Shown here: in pieces, positions 31,973-40,934 of the stretch
How the letters are laid out: each line of letters opens with the position of its first letter
Numbering within the stretch: the stretch's first letter is position 1
Source of the DNA: Paenibacillus tepidiphilus
GTDB taxonomy: Bacteria > Bacillota > Bacilli > Paenibacillales > Paenibacillaceae
DNA length: 64,000 nucleotides
Assembly (NCBI RefSeq): GCF_008635795.1
Contig: NZ_VWRQ01000007.1
Coordinates: 186,001-250,000 of the forward strand
Direction of reading: 5' to 3'
Notes under the pieces: generated by a model
What the model saw: only the letters and a program-made list of their open reading frames with translations
Told to the model about the DNA's origin: nothing
Database searches by the model: none
Program-made: the position numbers and the translations under genes

Positions 31973-32020
31973 AAAGAACCCTCGGGGCCCGCCGGCAGGC
32001 GGGATTCCGAGGGTTCTTTG
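31973..32020. terminator. Bidirectional terminator between converging glycosyltransferases
   Basis: AAAGAACCCTCGG pairs with CCGAGGGTTCTTT, with an inner hairpin GCCCGCC..GGCGGG. Confidence 0.9.
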
Positions 32021-32036
32021 TGGTATGCTTGCCGGA

Positions 32037-33074
32037 TTACGCTTGCTTTGAAACAATTTCAAACAACTCGCTCTGAAACAGCTGCATGCTGCGCTCCCAC
32101 GTATAGCGGGCTGAATCGCTCTCGCCCTGCCGTGCCAGCCGGACCCGCAGGTCTTTATCCCGGACCAGCCTCACGATATCTTCGGCCAGCCGGTTCTCGT
32201 GGCGGTAGGACATCAGGCAGTTCTGGCCGTGTCTGCAGTATTCCAGATTGCCCCCGGAATAGAGTGTGGCAAGCGCCGCGCCGCAGCGCATCGCCTCCAG
32301 TCCCGGCAAAGAACCGGTGTCATAGGTACTGGAGCTGACAAAAATATCTGCTTCATTATAATGGTAGCACAGCTCCTCATCTCCCGAGGGCGTGCGCACC
32401 TGAAAGCGCGGATCGGACCGCAGCGCCTGCAGCGCAGCCGAAGTGGCGAATTCCCCCGGAGGTGTAAGCAGAAAGATACTCACTTCGGGATGCAGCGCTT
32501 TAACGATGCCAAGCTGCTCCATGAGATAGTCCTGTTCCCGGTGCCCGGAGAATCCCCCTTCCGGCTTGCGCATGATGGCCGATACCACCGGACTGCGGAC
32601 CTGTTCGCGCAGATGCATATTATGAAAATCGGCGTTGACGCCGATCGGAATAATTCTCCCCTTGATTCCGTGGTTGAGTCGGACCGTCTCCTGCTGCCAG
32701 CGGGACAGCACCATCAGGTGTTTGACCATATGGTACGACGCATAGGACTGGTTGTTATCGGGGAGAAAGGTCGGCTCATAGCATAAAGCCAGCCGCACAT
32801 GAATCCCCTTCCCCTGTTCGCTGGCCCGCTGGGCCACGGGTACGGTTGTATAGTAATTCGAGACAATGATGTCCGCGTAAGGAAAATCAACCTCCGACAG
32901 TTCTTCTCCAGTTGAAAAGACAACCGGACACTCCAATGCATACTCCACAATCGCTCCGGCAGGCAGAACCACAGTCACCTCATGGCCGATCTTGAACAGC
33001 CGGTTGGCCAATTCGGCCAGCATGCGCTGAGCGCCTCCCCGCGAAAGCGTCAGGATGGGGAATGTCACTCTCAT
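32037..33074 (-). CDS. Glycosyltransferase, GT4 type
   Basis: 345 residues. N-terminus MRVTFPILTLSRGGAQRMLA is the acceptor-side start of GT-B enzymes. The donor-side signatures are ADIFVSSSTYDTGSLPGLEA and GAALATLYSGG. The start overlaps the stop of the upstream GT2 gene by four bases. Last gene of a minus-strand run that reaches back to 39116. Substrate unknown. Confidence 0.88.
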   Translation of the reverse strand: MRVTFPILTLSRGGAQRMLAELANRLFKIGHEVTVVLPAGAIVEYALECPVVFSTGEELSEVDFPYADIIVSNYYTTVPVAQRASEQGKGIHVRLALCYEPTFLPDNNQSYASYHMVKHLMVLSRWQQETVRLNHGIKGRIIPIGVNADFHNMHLREQVRSPVVSAIMRKPEGGFSGHREQDYLMEQLGIVKALHPEVSIFLLTPPGEFATSAALQALRSDPRFQVRTPSGDEELCYHYNEADIFVSSSTYDTGSLPGLEAMRCGAALATLYSGGNLEYCRHGQNCLMSYRHENRLAEDIVRLVRDKDLRVRLARQGESDSARYTWERSMQLFQSELFEIVSKQA

Positions 33075-33793
33075 TGCCCTCTCTCCTTTCTCAGCAGCTG
33101 AGCGAGAACGCCGGCATGTCTGGATTGCACAACACTGATCTCCTTGTTCTGCGCGGCATTGTGAATGACTGAGCCCATTTGCTGATGCACCCGGTAATCC
33201 AGCAGCGGCTCTTCAATATAAGACCAGTGGTAATGGGGTAAAATCCGCAGCCACATATCGTAATCCTGCGTGTACAGGAAGTGTTCGTTGAAGAGACCGA
33301 CTCTGTGAAAAATATTCATATCCATCAGAACGGAGCTTCCATTGACCGGACAGCCCTGCATCATCGTCTCAATGAGCTCACTTCTGCTGCGGAAAGGGAC
33401 GCTGATTCGCTCAGACACCCGTTCGCCGTTCTCATTAATGTAATAATAGGCCGTATGATTAAAGGTCGTTCCCGTATTCCGCAGACATTCCATCTGACGC
33501 GCAATTTTATCCGGGTGAAACAGGTCATCTGCGCTTAACCAGGCAAAATAGGCTCCGCTTGCCACACGGACGCCCATATTGAGCGCCGAGCCGGTTCCGC
33601 CGTTGGCCTTGCGCACATAGATGATCCGGTCTCTGTAAGGCGCCAGCTTATCGGCATACTGGGTCGAGCCGTCATCGGCCACAATAATTTCAATATGGGG
33701 ATAGGTCTGGGCAAGCACGCTCTCTACGGCCAAGTCTACATAGGAGCAATTGTAAAAAGGAATTACGACGGAAACCTTAGGCTGCTGAACCAT
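33071..33793 (-). CDS. Glycosyltransferase family 2 (GT-A)
   Basis: 240 residues. KVSVVIPFYNCSYVDLAVES, then EIIVADDGSTQYAD and WLSADD (the DxD-like metal site) and a C-terminal YTQDYDMWLRIL motif mark a GT2 inverting transferase. GGAGGTG precedes the ATG. It is a close relative of the gene at 34532-35248, with the same order of motifs, suggesting duplication within the cluster. Confidence 0.92.
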   Translation of the reverse strand: MVQQPKVSVVIPFYNCSYVDLAVESVLAQTYPHIEIIVADDGSTQYADKLAPYRDRIIYVRKANGGTGSALNMGVRVASGAYFAWLSADDLFHPDKIARQMECLRNTGTTFNHTAYYYINENGERVSERISVPFRSRSELIETMMQGCPVNGSSVLMDMNIFHRVGLFNEHFLYTQDYDMWLRILPHYHWSYIEEPLLDYRVHQQMGSVIHNAAQNKEISVVQSRHAGVLAQLLRKERGQ

Positions 33794-33820
33794 GCGTCCA
33801 CCTCCTTTCCCGAGAGTAAG

Positions 33821-34396
33821 TTATACCGTTTTGCAGGCAAGCAAGGCATCGAGCGGCGGATGGTCCGGACCGAACGCCTCCCGGAAGGCCGGGTTCTCCG
33901 CATGATGGTATCCCTTCAGGACCGTGACAGCATACCCCCGCTGCAGGAAATCCTCCGGCTCCCAGCCGCTGCAGTGCCTCTGATAAAACTCGCCGTGCAA
34001 ATGAAAATGATCCTTCCCCTCCTGAGGGAAGAATCCGCGCGGTGTAAACACCACAACACGGCTAGAGGCGATGATCTCCGCTTTACGCAGCAGCTCTGCC
34101 CCCTCCCGCATCGTGAAATGCTCAATCGAATCGATCAGTGTGACCGCCGAGAATGTACCCGGCAGGAACAGCTTATCAATATGGTTGGCGTCGGCATGTA
34201 CCGGTATGATATGCGGCGCCGTATACTTGCGGTGCTGTAAATAGGGTCTGTGGATCTCCAGGCCAAGGACGACGCCGGCTTCATAGCGTTCCAGCAGCGT
34301 ACCGGTGCCGCTGCCGACGTCCAGAATGCTGTCGGCGAATTTCAGTTGCTCCAGCAAGAGTGGCATGAAATCTTTTACTGCAATTTCCCGGTACAT
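33821..34396 (-). CDS. Class I SAM-dependent methyltransferase
   Basis: 191 residues. SILDVGSGTGTLLERY (motif I), VLGLEIHRPYL (motif II) and FSAVTLIDSIEHF (motif IV) show a Rossmann-fold methyltransferase. GGAGG precedes the ATG. It lies between two GT2 genes and so probably methylates a sugar of the same glycan. Confidence 0.88.
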   Translation of the reverse strand: MYREIAVKDFMPLLLEQLKFADSILDVGSGTGTLLERYEAGVVLGLEIHRPYLQHRKYTAPHIIPVHADANHIDKLFLPGTFSAVTLIDSIEHFTMREGAELLRKAEIIASSRVVVFTPRGFFPQEGKDHFHLHGEFYQRHCSGWEPEDFLQRGYAVTVLKGYHHAENPAFREAFGPDHPPLDALLACKTV

Positions 34397-34431
34397 ACGC
34401 TATTCCTCCCACACCCGAATGAAGTCACAAT

Positions 34432-34484
34432 CCCCCGCAAAGCGATGCCTTTCCCATGAATGCCGACCCGGTACTTTGCGGGGG
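34432..34484. repeat. Inverted repeat between methyltransferase and GT2 genes
   Basis: Arms CCCCCGCAAAG and CTTTGCGGGGG with a 31-bp loop and no T-run. It may be a transcript processing or attenuating hairpin inside the operon. Confidence 0.5.
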
Positions 34485-34531
34485 CCAGGGCAGATACTTT
34501 CTGATGGATCAAGCGGAGGCCGCAGGTTCTG

Positions 34532-35248
34532 TTATCCGCCCATTGAGGCAATCAGATTACGAAGCGCAGTGTGATAACGGGCGTTGGTCGCAGCAGCCTC
34601 CGCCATAATTACATCGTAATGCTTGAGCGTTCCCATCCCCTCATGTCTGCGGTAGGCAGTTAAGGACTGGTTCAGCATCACCGGAGCATATCCGTTCAGA
34701 ATCGCCCGGAACCAGAGGTCATAATCATGGGTGTACGGCAGCGATTCGTCGAACAGCCCGATGGCGCCGAATACTTCTGTGCGGAACATTACCGTACAGC
34801 CGTTGATGGGATTGCCCTGCAGGAAACACCGCAGATATTCCAGCATATTCGGAAAAGCCGGCGAAGCGTTCATTTCTGTTACCTGGGACTGGCTATTGAT
34901 GAAATTGAAGTTGGTATAGCTGATCATAAGCCGGTGCTCTTCCATAAAAGCGACCTGATTGCTCAGTTTGTCGAAATAGAACATATCGTCCGAGCTGAGC
35001 CAAGCGATATAATCCCCGGAGGCGTGGCGGATGGCGTGATTGAGCGCCGTTGCCGTCCCCCCGTTGGCTTTGCCCAGATAATGGATTCGGGAGAGATAGG
35101 GAACAATCCGGTCCACATGCTGCCATGAGCCGTCGTCGACAACAATGATCTCATGGGCCGGCCAGGATTGAGCCAAGGCGCTTTGCAGCGCCTGCTCAAT
35201 ATAGGGGCAATTGTAGAACGGGATAATCACGGATACTTTCGGCCTCAT
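34532..35248 (-). CDS. Glycosyltransferase family 2 (GT-A)
   Basis: 238 residues. KVSVIIPFYNCPYIEQALQS, IIVVDDGSWQHVD, WLSSDDMF and YTHDYDLWFRAIL parallel the GT2 gene at 33071-33793. The start overlaps the upstream SDR gene stop by four bases (ATGA). Confidence 0.92.
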   Translation of the reverse strand: MRPKVSVIIPFYNCPYIEQALQSALAQSWPAHEIIVVDDGSWQHVDRIVPYLSRIHYLGKANGGTATALNHAIRHASGDYIAWLSSDDMFYFDKLSNQVAFMEEHRLMISYTNFNFINSQSQVTEMNASPAFPNMLEYLRCFLQGNPINGCTVMFRTEVFGAIGLFDESLPYTHDYDLWFRAILNGYAPVMLNQSLTAYRRHEGMGTLKHYDVIMAEAAATNARYHTALRNLIASMGG

Positions 35249-36213
35249 ACTAAACCTTCCTTCCCAGCGCCTCGGTAATGATCCAGGATGTCGGCGAGCG
35301 ACTGCACCAGCGGAATCTCCGGCTTCCAGCCCAGCACGGCTGCGCTGTGCTCAGCCGGATAAGCGGTATCCTCACGGCCGGAGACTGCGGAAACGGCGGA
35401 ATCATGATCCGGGCTGCTGTCCTCCGGTCCCCAGTCCATCGGAACTGCGGCGGATGTATGTGCCAGCAGCTCCGCCGCAATATCTCCCAGCCGGTGCGGC
35501 GCCCCGGAATCGATCCGGTATACGACGCCTGTGTCTCCCTTGCGGAGAATGACATCATAGGCCCTGACGGCATCGCGTACGTCGAGGAAATCCCGCTGCG
35601 CCAGCCGGGAGGATAGCCGGAACGGCTGCAGCTCCGCTTCGGACTCCGCTGTCTCCGTGCGCACGATGTGTCGGGCCAGCAGGGAGCAGAAGCCGGTGGA
35701 AGGGCCGGGGCCGATCAGATTGCACGGCTCGGCGAGCAGCACCGGCTGCTTGAACAAGGTGCCCCAGGCCAGCGAGACCAGTTCCTCCAGCGTTTTGCTC
35801 AGGCTGTACGGATGGGGCGGGCCTTCCTCCGCACCCGGCCGGTATTTAAGCCGGGAACCGGCCACCAGAATGCGGCCGGCCGGCTGGCTCCGGAGTGCCT
35901 CAAGCAGATACAGGGTAGCCATAACATTGGTTTCCATATAAAGCAGCGGATCGCGCCAGGATTCCGGTACCGAATTGCGGCCGGCCAGATGCAATACCTC
36001 CTCCGGACGGACTGCCTCAATCATTGCGTGTACCGCCCCCTGGTCGCTGAGGTCGCAGACATATTTCGCAACTTCCGGGGCAAAGATGTCCGGATCTTCA
36101 GGCAGCCGGCGCACGACGGCAGTAACTTCGGCACCGGCTGCATGGAAATAACGGACGGCGTGCCGGCCGGTAAAGCCTGCGGCGCCGGTAATGAGCACCT
36201 TCCGCCCGCTCAT
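35245..36213 (-). CDS. NAD-dependent epimerase/dehydratase (extended SDR)
   Basis: 322 residues from the ATG at 36211-36213, which overlaps the preceding stop (ATGA). Rossmann motif VLITGAAGFTGRHA and the catalytic YSLSK. The GDP-sugar dehydratase/reductase branch (GMD/RMD-like) is the closest by feel, because of HLAGRNSVPESWRDP. It makes or modifies a nucleotide sugar for the neighbouring transferases. The exact substrate cannot be read from the sequence. Confidence 0.85.
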   Translation of the reverse strand: MSGRKVLITGAAGFTGRHAVRYFHAAGAEVTAVVRRLPEDPDIFAPEVAKYVCDLSDQGAVHAMIEAVRPEEVLHLAGRNSVPESWRDPLLYMETNVMATLYLLEALRSQPAGRILVAGSRLKYRPGAEEGPPHPYSLSKTLEELVSLAWGTLFKQPVLLAEPCNLIGPGPSTGFCSLLARHIVRTETAESEAELQPFRLSSRLAQRDFLDVRDAVRAYDVILRKGDTGVVYRIDSGAPHRLGDIAAELLAHTSAAVPMDWGPEDSSPDHDSAVSAVSGREDTAYPAEHSAAVLGWKPEIPLVQSLADILDHYRGAGKEGLV

Positions 36214-37049
36214 GTGGACATCCCGGAATCTCTCATCCATTCCGCCAGCTCGGTCAGCATTTCGGGATAGGAGGGCAGCTTGAACCGGACATCCGCCCTG
36301 GTGCTTACCAGGGTACGGTCCTGCACATGCTCCGCTTCTGGAATAATTTCAACATCCGTTTTATGAAAGGCATATTGCATATGCCGGAGCAATTCGTATT
36401 TACTGAGCGGCTCGGGATGCGCCAGATGGATCAGACCGGAAATTTCCGGGTCCAGCAGGCGCTCGACGGTCTTGGCCAGCTCCAGGGTGGTGACGCCGTT
36501 CCACATGACCCGTTCGTAGCCGGATACGGGACCCTTCTGAGACAGAAACCATTCCATCAGACCGATGCCGCCCGTGCGGATTTCCGGGCCGATAATGGAG
36601 GTGCGTACGGTCACATGCCCGGGTGCCCGTACCTCGCCAAGACTCTTGGTGATGGCATACACGGAAGTTCCATCAGGGGTGTCCGCTTCAGTGTAACCGC
36701 CGCGTGTTCCTTCGAACACGCAGTCGGTACTGATATGAATCAGCCGGGCATGCACAGCATCCGCCACACGGCGCAGCCGGTGGGGCAGAAAGCCGTTGAC
36801 ATGATACGCGCCGATCCGGTCGCGCTCGGCGAAGTGGTTCAGCACGCCCAGCGCATTGATGATGACATGGGGTGAAACGATTTCTACCAGCTTCTCCACA
36901 CCGGCAATATCATCGGCATCCACATACAGCCCGCCAAGATCGCTCTTATCCCGGGTGGTGTGGAAGACGTGATGCTTGCCCTGGCGGCGGAAGTAAGCCG
37001 CCAGCATATGACCCGCCATACCGTTTCCGCCGAGAATGAGCAGCTTCAC
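36210..37049 (-). CDS. RmlD-like nucleotide-sugar 4-reductase
   Basis: 279 residues. ILGGNGMAGHMLAAYF (Rossmann), ISTDCVFEG and the catalytic YAITKSLGE place it with dTDP-4-dehydrorhamnose reductases. It is flanked by a CapE/WbjB-like dehydratase and a WecB-like 2-epimerase, so the likely substrate is a UDP-4-keto-6-deoxy-HexNAc. Unlike CapF it has no C-terminal cupin domain. Four-base overlaps on both sides give tight coupling. Confidence 0.82.
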   Translation of the reverse strand: MKLLILGGNGMAGHMLAAYFRRQGKHHVFHTTRDKSDLGGLYVDADDIAGVEKLVEIVSPHVIINALGVLNHFAERDRIGAYHVNGFLPHRLRRVADAVHARLIHISTDCVFEGTRGGYTEADTPDGTSVYAITKSLGEVRAPGHVTVRTSIIGPEIRTGGIGLMEWFLSQKGPVSGYERVMWNGVTTLELAKTVERLLDPEISGLIHLAHPEPLSKYELLRHMQYAFHKTDVEIIPEAEHVQDRTLVSTRADVRFKLPSYPEMLTELAEWMRDSGMST

Positions 37050-38032
37050 TTCAGGAACCCTCCCCGGATCAGGATGTCCTTGATCTCCTCCTGATCCATC
37101 AGATTATTCTCGGAGCTGAAGCTGTTGAAGGATACATGAGGATAGCCCTTGTAGTGGTCCCGCAGCTCCGGCATATCCAGTGTCGGCAGGATAACGAGGT
37201 ACTGTTCATCGTAAACCACGGTGGTCAGGCTCTCGAAATCGCTCATCAGGATTTCGTGAATTTTCTCCCCGGGACGGATTCCCGTCTCCACGATGCTGAC
37301 ATTCTCTCTGCCTGAAGCCTCGATCAGCACCTCGGCCAGGTCGACGATACGGCAGGTCGGCATGGTCATCACGAAGATTTCCCCGCCCAGGCTTACTTCG
37401 GAGGCCTTGAAGAGCAGTGTGATCGCATCGCGCAGGGTGAAGAAGAACCGCGTCATCTTCATATCCGTAATGCGCACCTGGCCCTTGTCGCGGATCTGCT
37501 TCATGAACAGGTGCACCACACTGCCGTTGGTGCCGAGCACATTGCCGCCGCGTACGGTCACGAAGCGGGTGCGGCTGCCCAGCAGGTTGGCGTAGACGAA
37601 CAGCTTCTCGCCGATGGCTTTGGTCATGCCGTAGAAGTTGGAAGGATTCGCGGCCTTGTCGGTAGAGATGTAGATCGCCTTCTCGACATTGTTCGCAATT
37701 GCCGCCTCAATCACATTTTGTGTGCCGACGACATTGGTCTTGAGCGCTTCATACGGCTGATCTTCGCAGACCGGCACATGCTTCAGCGCAGCCAGATGGA
37801 AGACGTAGTCCACACCGCGGCATGCAGCGACCAGCGCTTCTTTATCGCGGATGTCGCCGATCACGAAGCTGAGCCGGTTATCCTCGAATTCGCGGCTCAT
37901 CGCCACCTGGGCTGACTCGCTGCGGGAGAAGACGATAATTTCTTGAGGATTCTGCGGCAGCAGCTGCCGGATGAGTTCATGCCCCCAGGAACCGGTGCCC
38001 CCTGTGACCAAAATCCGTTTATTATTGAACAT
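37046..38032 (-). CDS. UDP-GlcNAc 4,6-dehydratase, CapE/WbjB/FnlA type
   Basis: 328 residues from the ATG at 38030-38032 behind GGAGG. ILVTGGTGSWGHELIRQLL (NADP-binding), FHLAALKHVPVCEDQP, STDKAANPSNFYGMTKA (catalytic Met-Thr-Lys variant YGMTK) and PGEKIHEILMSDFE are diagnostic of the soluble polysaccharide-biosynthesis dehydratases. Family knowledge: converts UDP-GlcNAc to 4-keto-6-deoxy sugars with optional C5/C3 epimerisation, the first step to UDP-L-FucNAc or UDP-L-QuiNAc. Confidence 0.9.
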   Translation of the reverse strand: MFNNKRILVTGGTGSWGHELIRQLLPQNPQEIIVFSRSESAQVAMSREFEDNRLSFVIGDIRDKEALVAACRGVDYVFHLAALKHVPVCEDQPYEALKTNVVGTQNVIEAAIANNVEKAIYISTDKAANPSNFYGMTKAIGEKLFVYANLLGSRTRFVTVRGGNVLGTNGSVVHLFMKQIRDKGQVRITDMKMTRFFFTLRDAITLLFKASEVSLGGEIFVMTMPTCRIVDLAEVLIEASGRENVSIVETGIRPGEKIHEILMSDFESLTTVVYDEQYLVILPTLDMPELRDHYKGYPHVSFNSFSSENNLMDQEEIKDILIRGGFLK

Positions 38033-39116
38033 GCAGGTTCCCTCCAAGCAGAAATTTTACTACCTTTGCTGAGACATCCGGGGCTTTGTAGCCTTCCGGT
38101 GCCTCCCACTCCCGGCCTACCGACGTCATCAGCTTGACACAGCGGAGTATGCTGCCTTGCTCTACTCCCGATACGACATTGCTGCCGCAATCCACCGTCT
38201 CCGGACGTTCGGTCGTCCGGCGGATCGTCACGGTGGGCACTCCCATCAGGCAGCACTCTTCCTGAACAGTACCGCTGTCGGTGATGGCGCACAGGGCGTG
38301 CCGCTCCAGACGGACGAAATCGAAGAATCCGAAGGGCTCGTGAAATTCCACCAGCGGATGCATGCTCAGCGGTAATTGCTCACTGAGTTTGGAGCGGGTG
38401 CGGGGATGAATGCTGCAGATCAGGCGGAGTCCGGAGTATTCCGCCACCTTGTTCAGGCCCGACATAATCTGCAGCAGCGAGTCCTGGTCATCGACATTCT
38501 CCGCACGGTGGGCCGTAACCAGGAAGTAGTTTCCCTCGCCCAGCTCCAGGCGCTCCAGAATGTCGCTGGCGGCGATTTGCGCTTCATAATGGTTCATGAC
38601 CTCGTAAATCGGATTGCCGGTCAGCACGATGCGCTGGCTCGGGAAGCCCTCGCTGAGCAGATGTCTCTTGCTCTGCTGTGTATATGGCATATTAATGGTG
38701 GAAACGGCGTCGATGACACGGCGGTTTTTCTCTTCGGGCACCTTTAAATCGTAGCAGCGGTTGCCCGCCTCCATATGCACGACCGGAATCCCCATCCGCT
38801 CGGCCAGAACGGCGCATAGTGCACTGTTGGTATCGCCGAGCAGCAGAATCCGGTCCGGCTGTTCCTTCAGGAGGATGCCTTCCAGACCGCCGAACATGGC
38901 AGCCAATTGCCCGCCAAGACCCGCCTGCTTATCCTGCAGCACATAATCCGGCGCCCGGAGCCCCAGCTCGGCGAAGAAAATGCCGCTGAGGCTGGCGGTG
39001 AAGTTCTGCCCGGTATGCACCAGCACATGCCGCTCCGCATGCTGATCCAGCAGCGGAATGATGACGCTCAGGCGGATAATTTCAGGCCGCGTGCCGAGTA
39101 TCGTCATGATCTTCAT
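38022..39116 (-). CDS. UDP-N-acetylglucosamine 2-epimerase, non-hydrolysing (WecB/FnlC type)
   Basis: 364 residues. IMTILGTRPEIIRLSVIIPL, LLLGDTNSALCAVLAE, HMEAGNRCYD and ITDSGTVQEECCLMGVPTVT are the family signatures. In this context it probably acts on the UDP-sugar made by the two downstream genes (C2 epimerisation, as FnlC/CapG/WbvD do) rather than on UDP-GlcNAc itself. The 3' end overlaps the CapE-like gene by 11 bp. Confidence 0.9.
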   Translation of the reverse strand: MKIMTILGTRPEIIRLSVIIPLLDQHAERHVLVHTGQNFTASLSGIFFAELGLRAPDYVLQDKQAGLGGQLAAMFGGLEGILLKEQPDRILLLGDTNSALCAVLAERMGIPVVHMEAGNRCYDLKVPEEKNRRVIDAVSTINMPYTQQSKRHLLSEGFPSQRIVLTGNPIYEVMNHYEAQIAASDILERLELGEGNYFLVTAHRAENVDDQDSLLQIMSGLNKVAEYSGLRLICSIHPRTRSKLSEQLPLSMHPLVEFHEPFGFFDFVRLERHALCAITDSGTVQEECCLMGVPTVTIRRTTERPETVDCGSNVVSGVEQGSILRCVKLMTSVGREWEAPEGYKAPDVSAKVVKFLLGGNLHVQ

Positions 39117-39277
39117 GCTTTCACTCCCCTGCTTGTTGTATTGATGGCCTGCCGCCCGCAGCAGACTGCGGACGGGCAGTTACGCCTATGCGGCAGCTCG
39201 CGGGCGACCTGCGCACAGCAGCTTCCCTTCCCGGCGGGGCGCACAGCTGCCCCGCCGGGAAAGGCCGGCCGCGGGCG

Positions 39278-40879
39278 CTAGCCCGCCTTGCGGCGCCGCC
39301 TTCCACCGCGCCGCTTGCGCCCGCTGCGGCGCGGCTTCGGCCGGCGGCGCACCTCGCGCGCCCGCCGCTTGTGGTTCGGGCGCCCGCGCCGGAGCGCCCG
39401 GGCCTTGCTCCGGCGCAGCTTGCCGCGCCGGAGCTTCAGGCGCCGCAGCCGCAGGGCGCGGCGCAGCTTCGGCCGCCGCCCCGGCGGGGGCGCTGGCGGC
39501 GGGGGCGGCACGGCGGCGGGCTCGGCGCCGCCGGGGGCTGCTGCGGCACCGGCGGGCTCCGGTGCCGGGGCAGCGGCAGGGACCTCCGGCTCCGCAGGCG
39601 CCGGGGGCGCGGGCTCTGCCGGCGCCGCATATGGAGGCGGCGCCAGCTCCAGCTGCACCGGAGCCGGAGCCGCCTGCGGCACCTCCGGTACGATGCAGTA
39701 CCGGAGGCTCCAGCGCTCCGCAAGCCCGAGCAGGCGCGCGCGGTAAGCCTCCGGCCCGTACAGCCCGGCGATGCGCTCCCGCGCCTGCGACCCGACCATG
39801 CCCGCGAGCCCCGGCTCCGCCAGCAGCGCGTTCACCCGCTCCGCCAGCGCGGCGATATCCGCCGCCGGCGCGAGCTGCTCGGCGCAGCCGGCGGCAACCA
39901 GGATTTCCTGCAGCCCGCCGGAATCATAGGCGACGACAGGCTTGCCGAAGGCGAAGCCTTCCAGAGCCGTCATGCCGAAGCCCTCGCGGATCAGGCTGGG
40001 AACCACCAGCAGATCCATCGCGCAATATGCGGCAGGCAGACTCTCCTCATATCCGACAAAATGAAACTTTCCGCTTAGCCCTTCCAGCTTCACCTTGCGC
40101 TGGCAGCGGTCGTAATAATTTTTGTCGCCCGGTGTGCCGATGACCAGAAACTTGGCGCCCGGGTGGTGTGCGGAGACGAGGACCGCCATTTTGACGAAAT
40201 GCTCCAGCCCCTTCTCCTTATTGATGAAGGACGAAATATAACCGATCAGCGGCTCCTCCGGAGCTACATGCAGTTCGCGCCGGCGGTCGCCCCGCAGCTT
40301 GCTCCAGGCTTCAACCAGCAAATCCTTGTCATCCCAGGAGGGGGGAAGCTGGGTGACCTTGCCTTCGCGGATGTACTCCGGGAAGCAAGCCGCGGCCGTA
40401 TGCGAAATAGCCAGAATCTCATCACTGTTGCGGTTGATCAAATCCGTGCTGAGATGGGTGTAATCATTGCCTACAATAGTCTCCGATATTTTCCAGATTA
40501 CCGGAATTTTCAGCGATTTTGCTGCCAGAGCCGGCAGTGCATGCACACATGTGCTGCAGATAATAAAAGCGGGACGCACACCAGCCAGCCAGTCTGTCAT
40601 TTCAAGGTATTCCTTGCTTTCCTGAAATTTACGGATGTCCGCTTCCAGACCGGCATAAGGGGTGTACATTCCGTAGACGAGCGGTATCGGCAGCAGCTGC
40701 ACCTGAAGACCGGCTGCTCTAGCCTGGCGGGTCAGCTTGCCGTCCTGGGGCGCAACGAGAATGCAATCAAAATAAGGGGAAAGCTCCCGTGCGAAGAACA
40801 GCAGCAGCTTTTCCGCCCCCGTGATGCTGCGTGTGTTGGAGACATGGGAAAAGAGGACGATTGTAGCTTTGTCGGCCAT
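39278..40879 (-). CDS. Glycosyltransferase GT4 with Pro/Ala-rich and Arg-rich C-terminal tail
   Basis: About 533 residues from the ATG at 40877-40879. Residues up to about 380 form a GT-B transferase (SHVSNTRSITGAEKLLLFF, FINKEKGLEHFVKMA, SLIREGFGMTALEGFAFGKP). The last 150 residues are unusual: a Pro/Ala/Glu-rich linker (PAPAEPEVPAAAPAPEP..) followed by about 65 residues dominated by Arg and Lys (RRALRLRRLKLRRGKLRR..). The tail is extremely GC-rich. The same Arg-rich style recurs in the protein at 54435-54845, suggesting a surface- or polyanion-binding anchor. The start choice is uncertain by about 20 codons. Confidence 0.85.
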   Translation of the reverse strand: MADKATIVLFSHVSNTRSITGAEKLLLFFARELSPYFDCILVAPQDGKLTRQARAAGLQVQLLPIPLVYGMYTPYAGLEADIRKFQESKEYLEMTDWLAGVRPAFIICSTCVHALPALAAKSLKIPVIWKISETIVGNDYTHLSTDLINRNSDEILAISHTAAACFPEYIREGKVTQLPPSWDDKDLLVEAWSKLRGDRRRELHVAPEEPLIGYISSFINKEKGLEHFVKMAVLVSAHHPGAKFLVIGTPGDKNYYDRCQRKVKLEGLSGKFHFVGYEESLPAAYCAMDLLVVPSLIREGFGMTALEGFAFGKPVVAYDSGGLQEILVAAGCAEQLAPAADIAALAERVNALLAEPGLAGMVGSQARERIAGLYGPEAYRARLLGLAERWSLRYCIVPEVPQAAPAPVQLELAPPPYAAPAEPAPPAPAEPEVPAAAPAPEPAGAAAAPGGAEPAAVPPPPPAPPPGRRPKLRRALRLRRLKLRRGKLRRSKARALRRGRPNHKRRAREVRRRPKPRRSGRKRRGGRRRRKAG

Positions 40880-40934
40880 GGTGGTTCGGCGCTCCCTGGC
40901 AAGGGGCCTCGAGCGACCATTCACCTCCCTGAAA

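Noticed and set aside
39188-40143. Plus-strand open frames over the Arg-rich tail of the GT4 gene
   Set aside because: Extreme GC content opens several frames at once. Only the minus-strand frame continues from a recognisable glycosyltransferase domain.
40732-40920. 62-codon frame on the minus strand with a ribosome binding site before its ATG at 40918-40920
   Set aside because: It overlaps the well-supported start of the GT4 gene in another frame and has low-complexity content.
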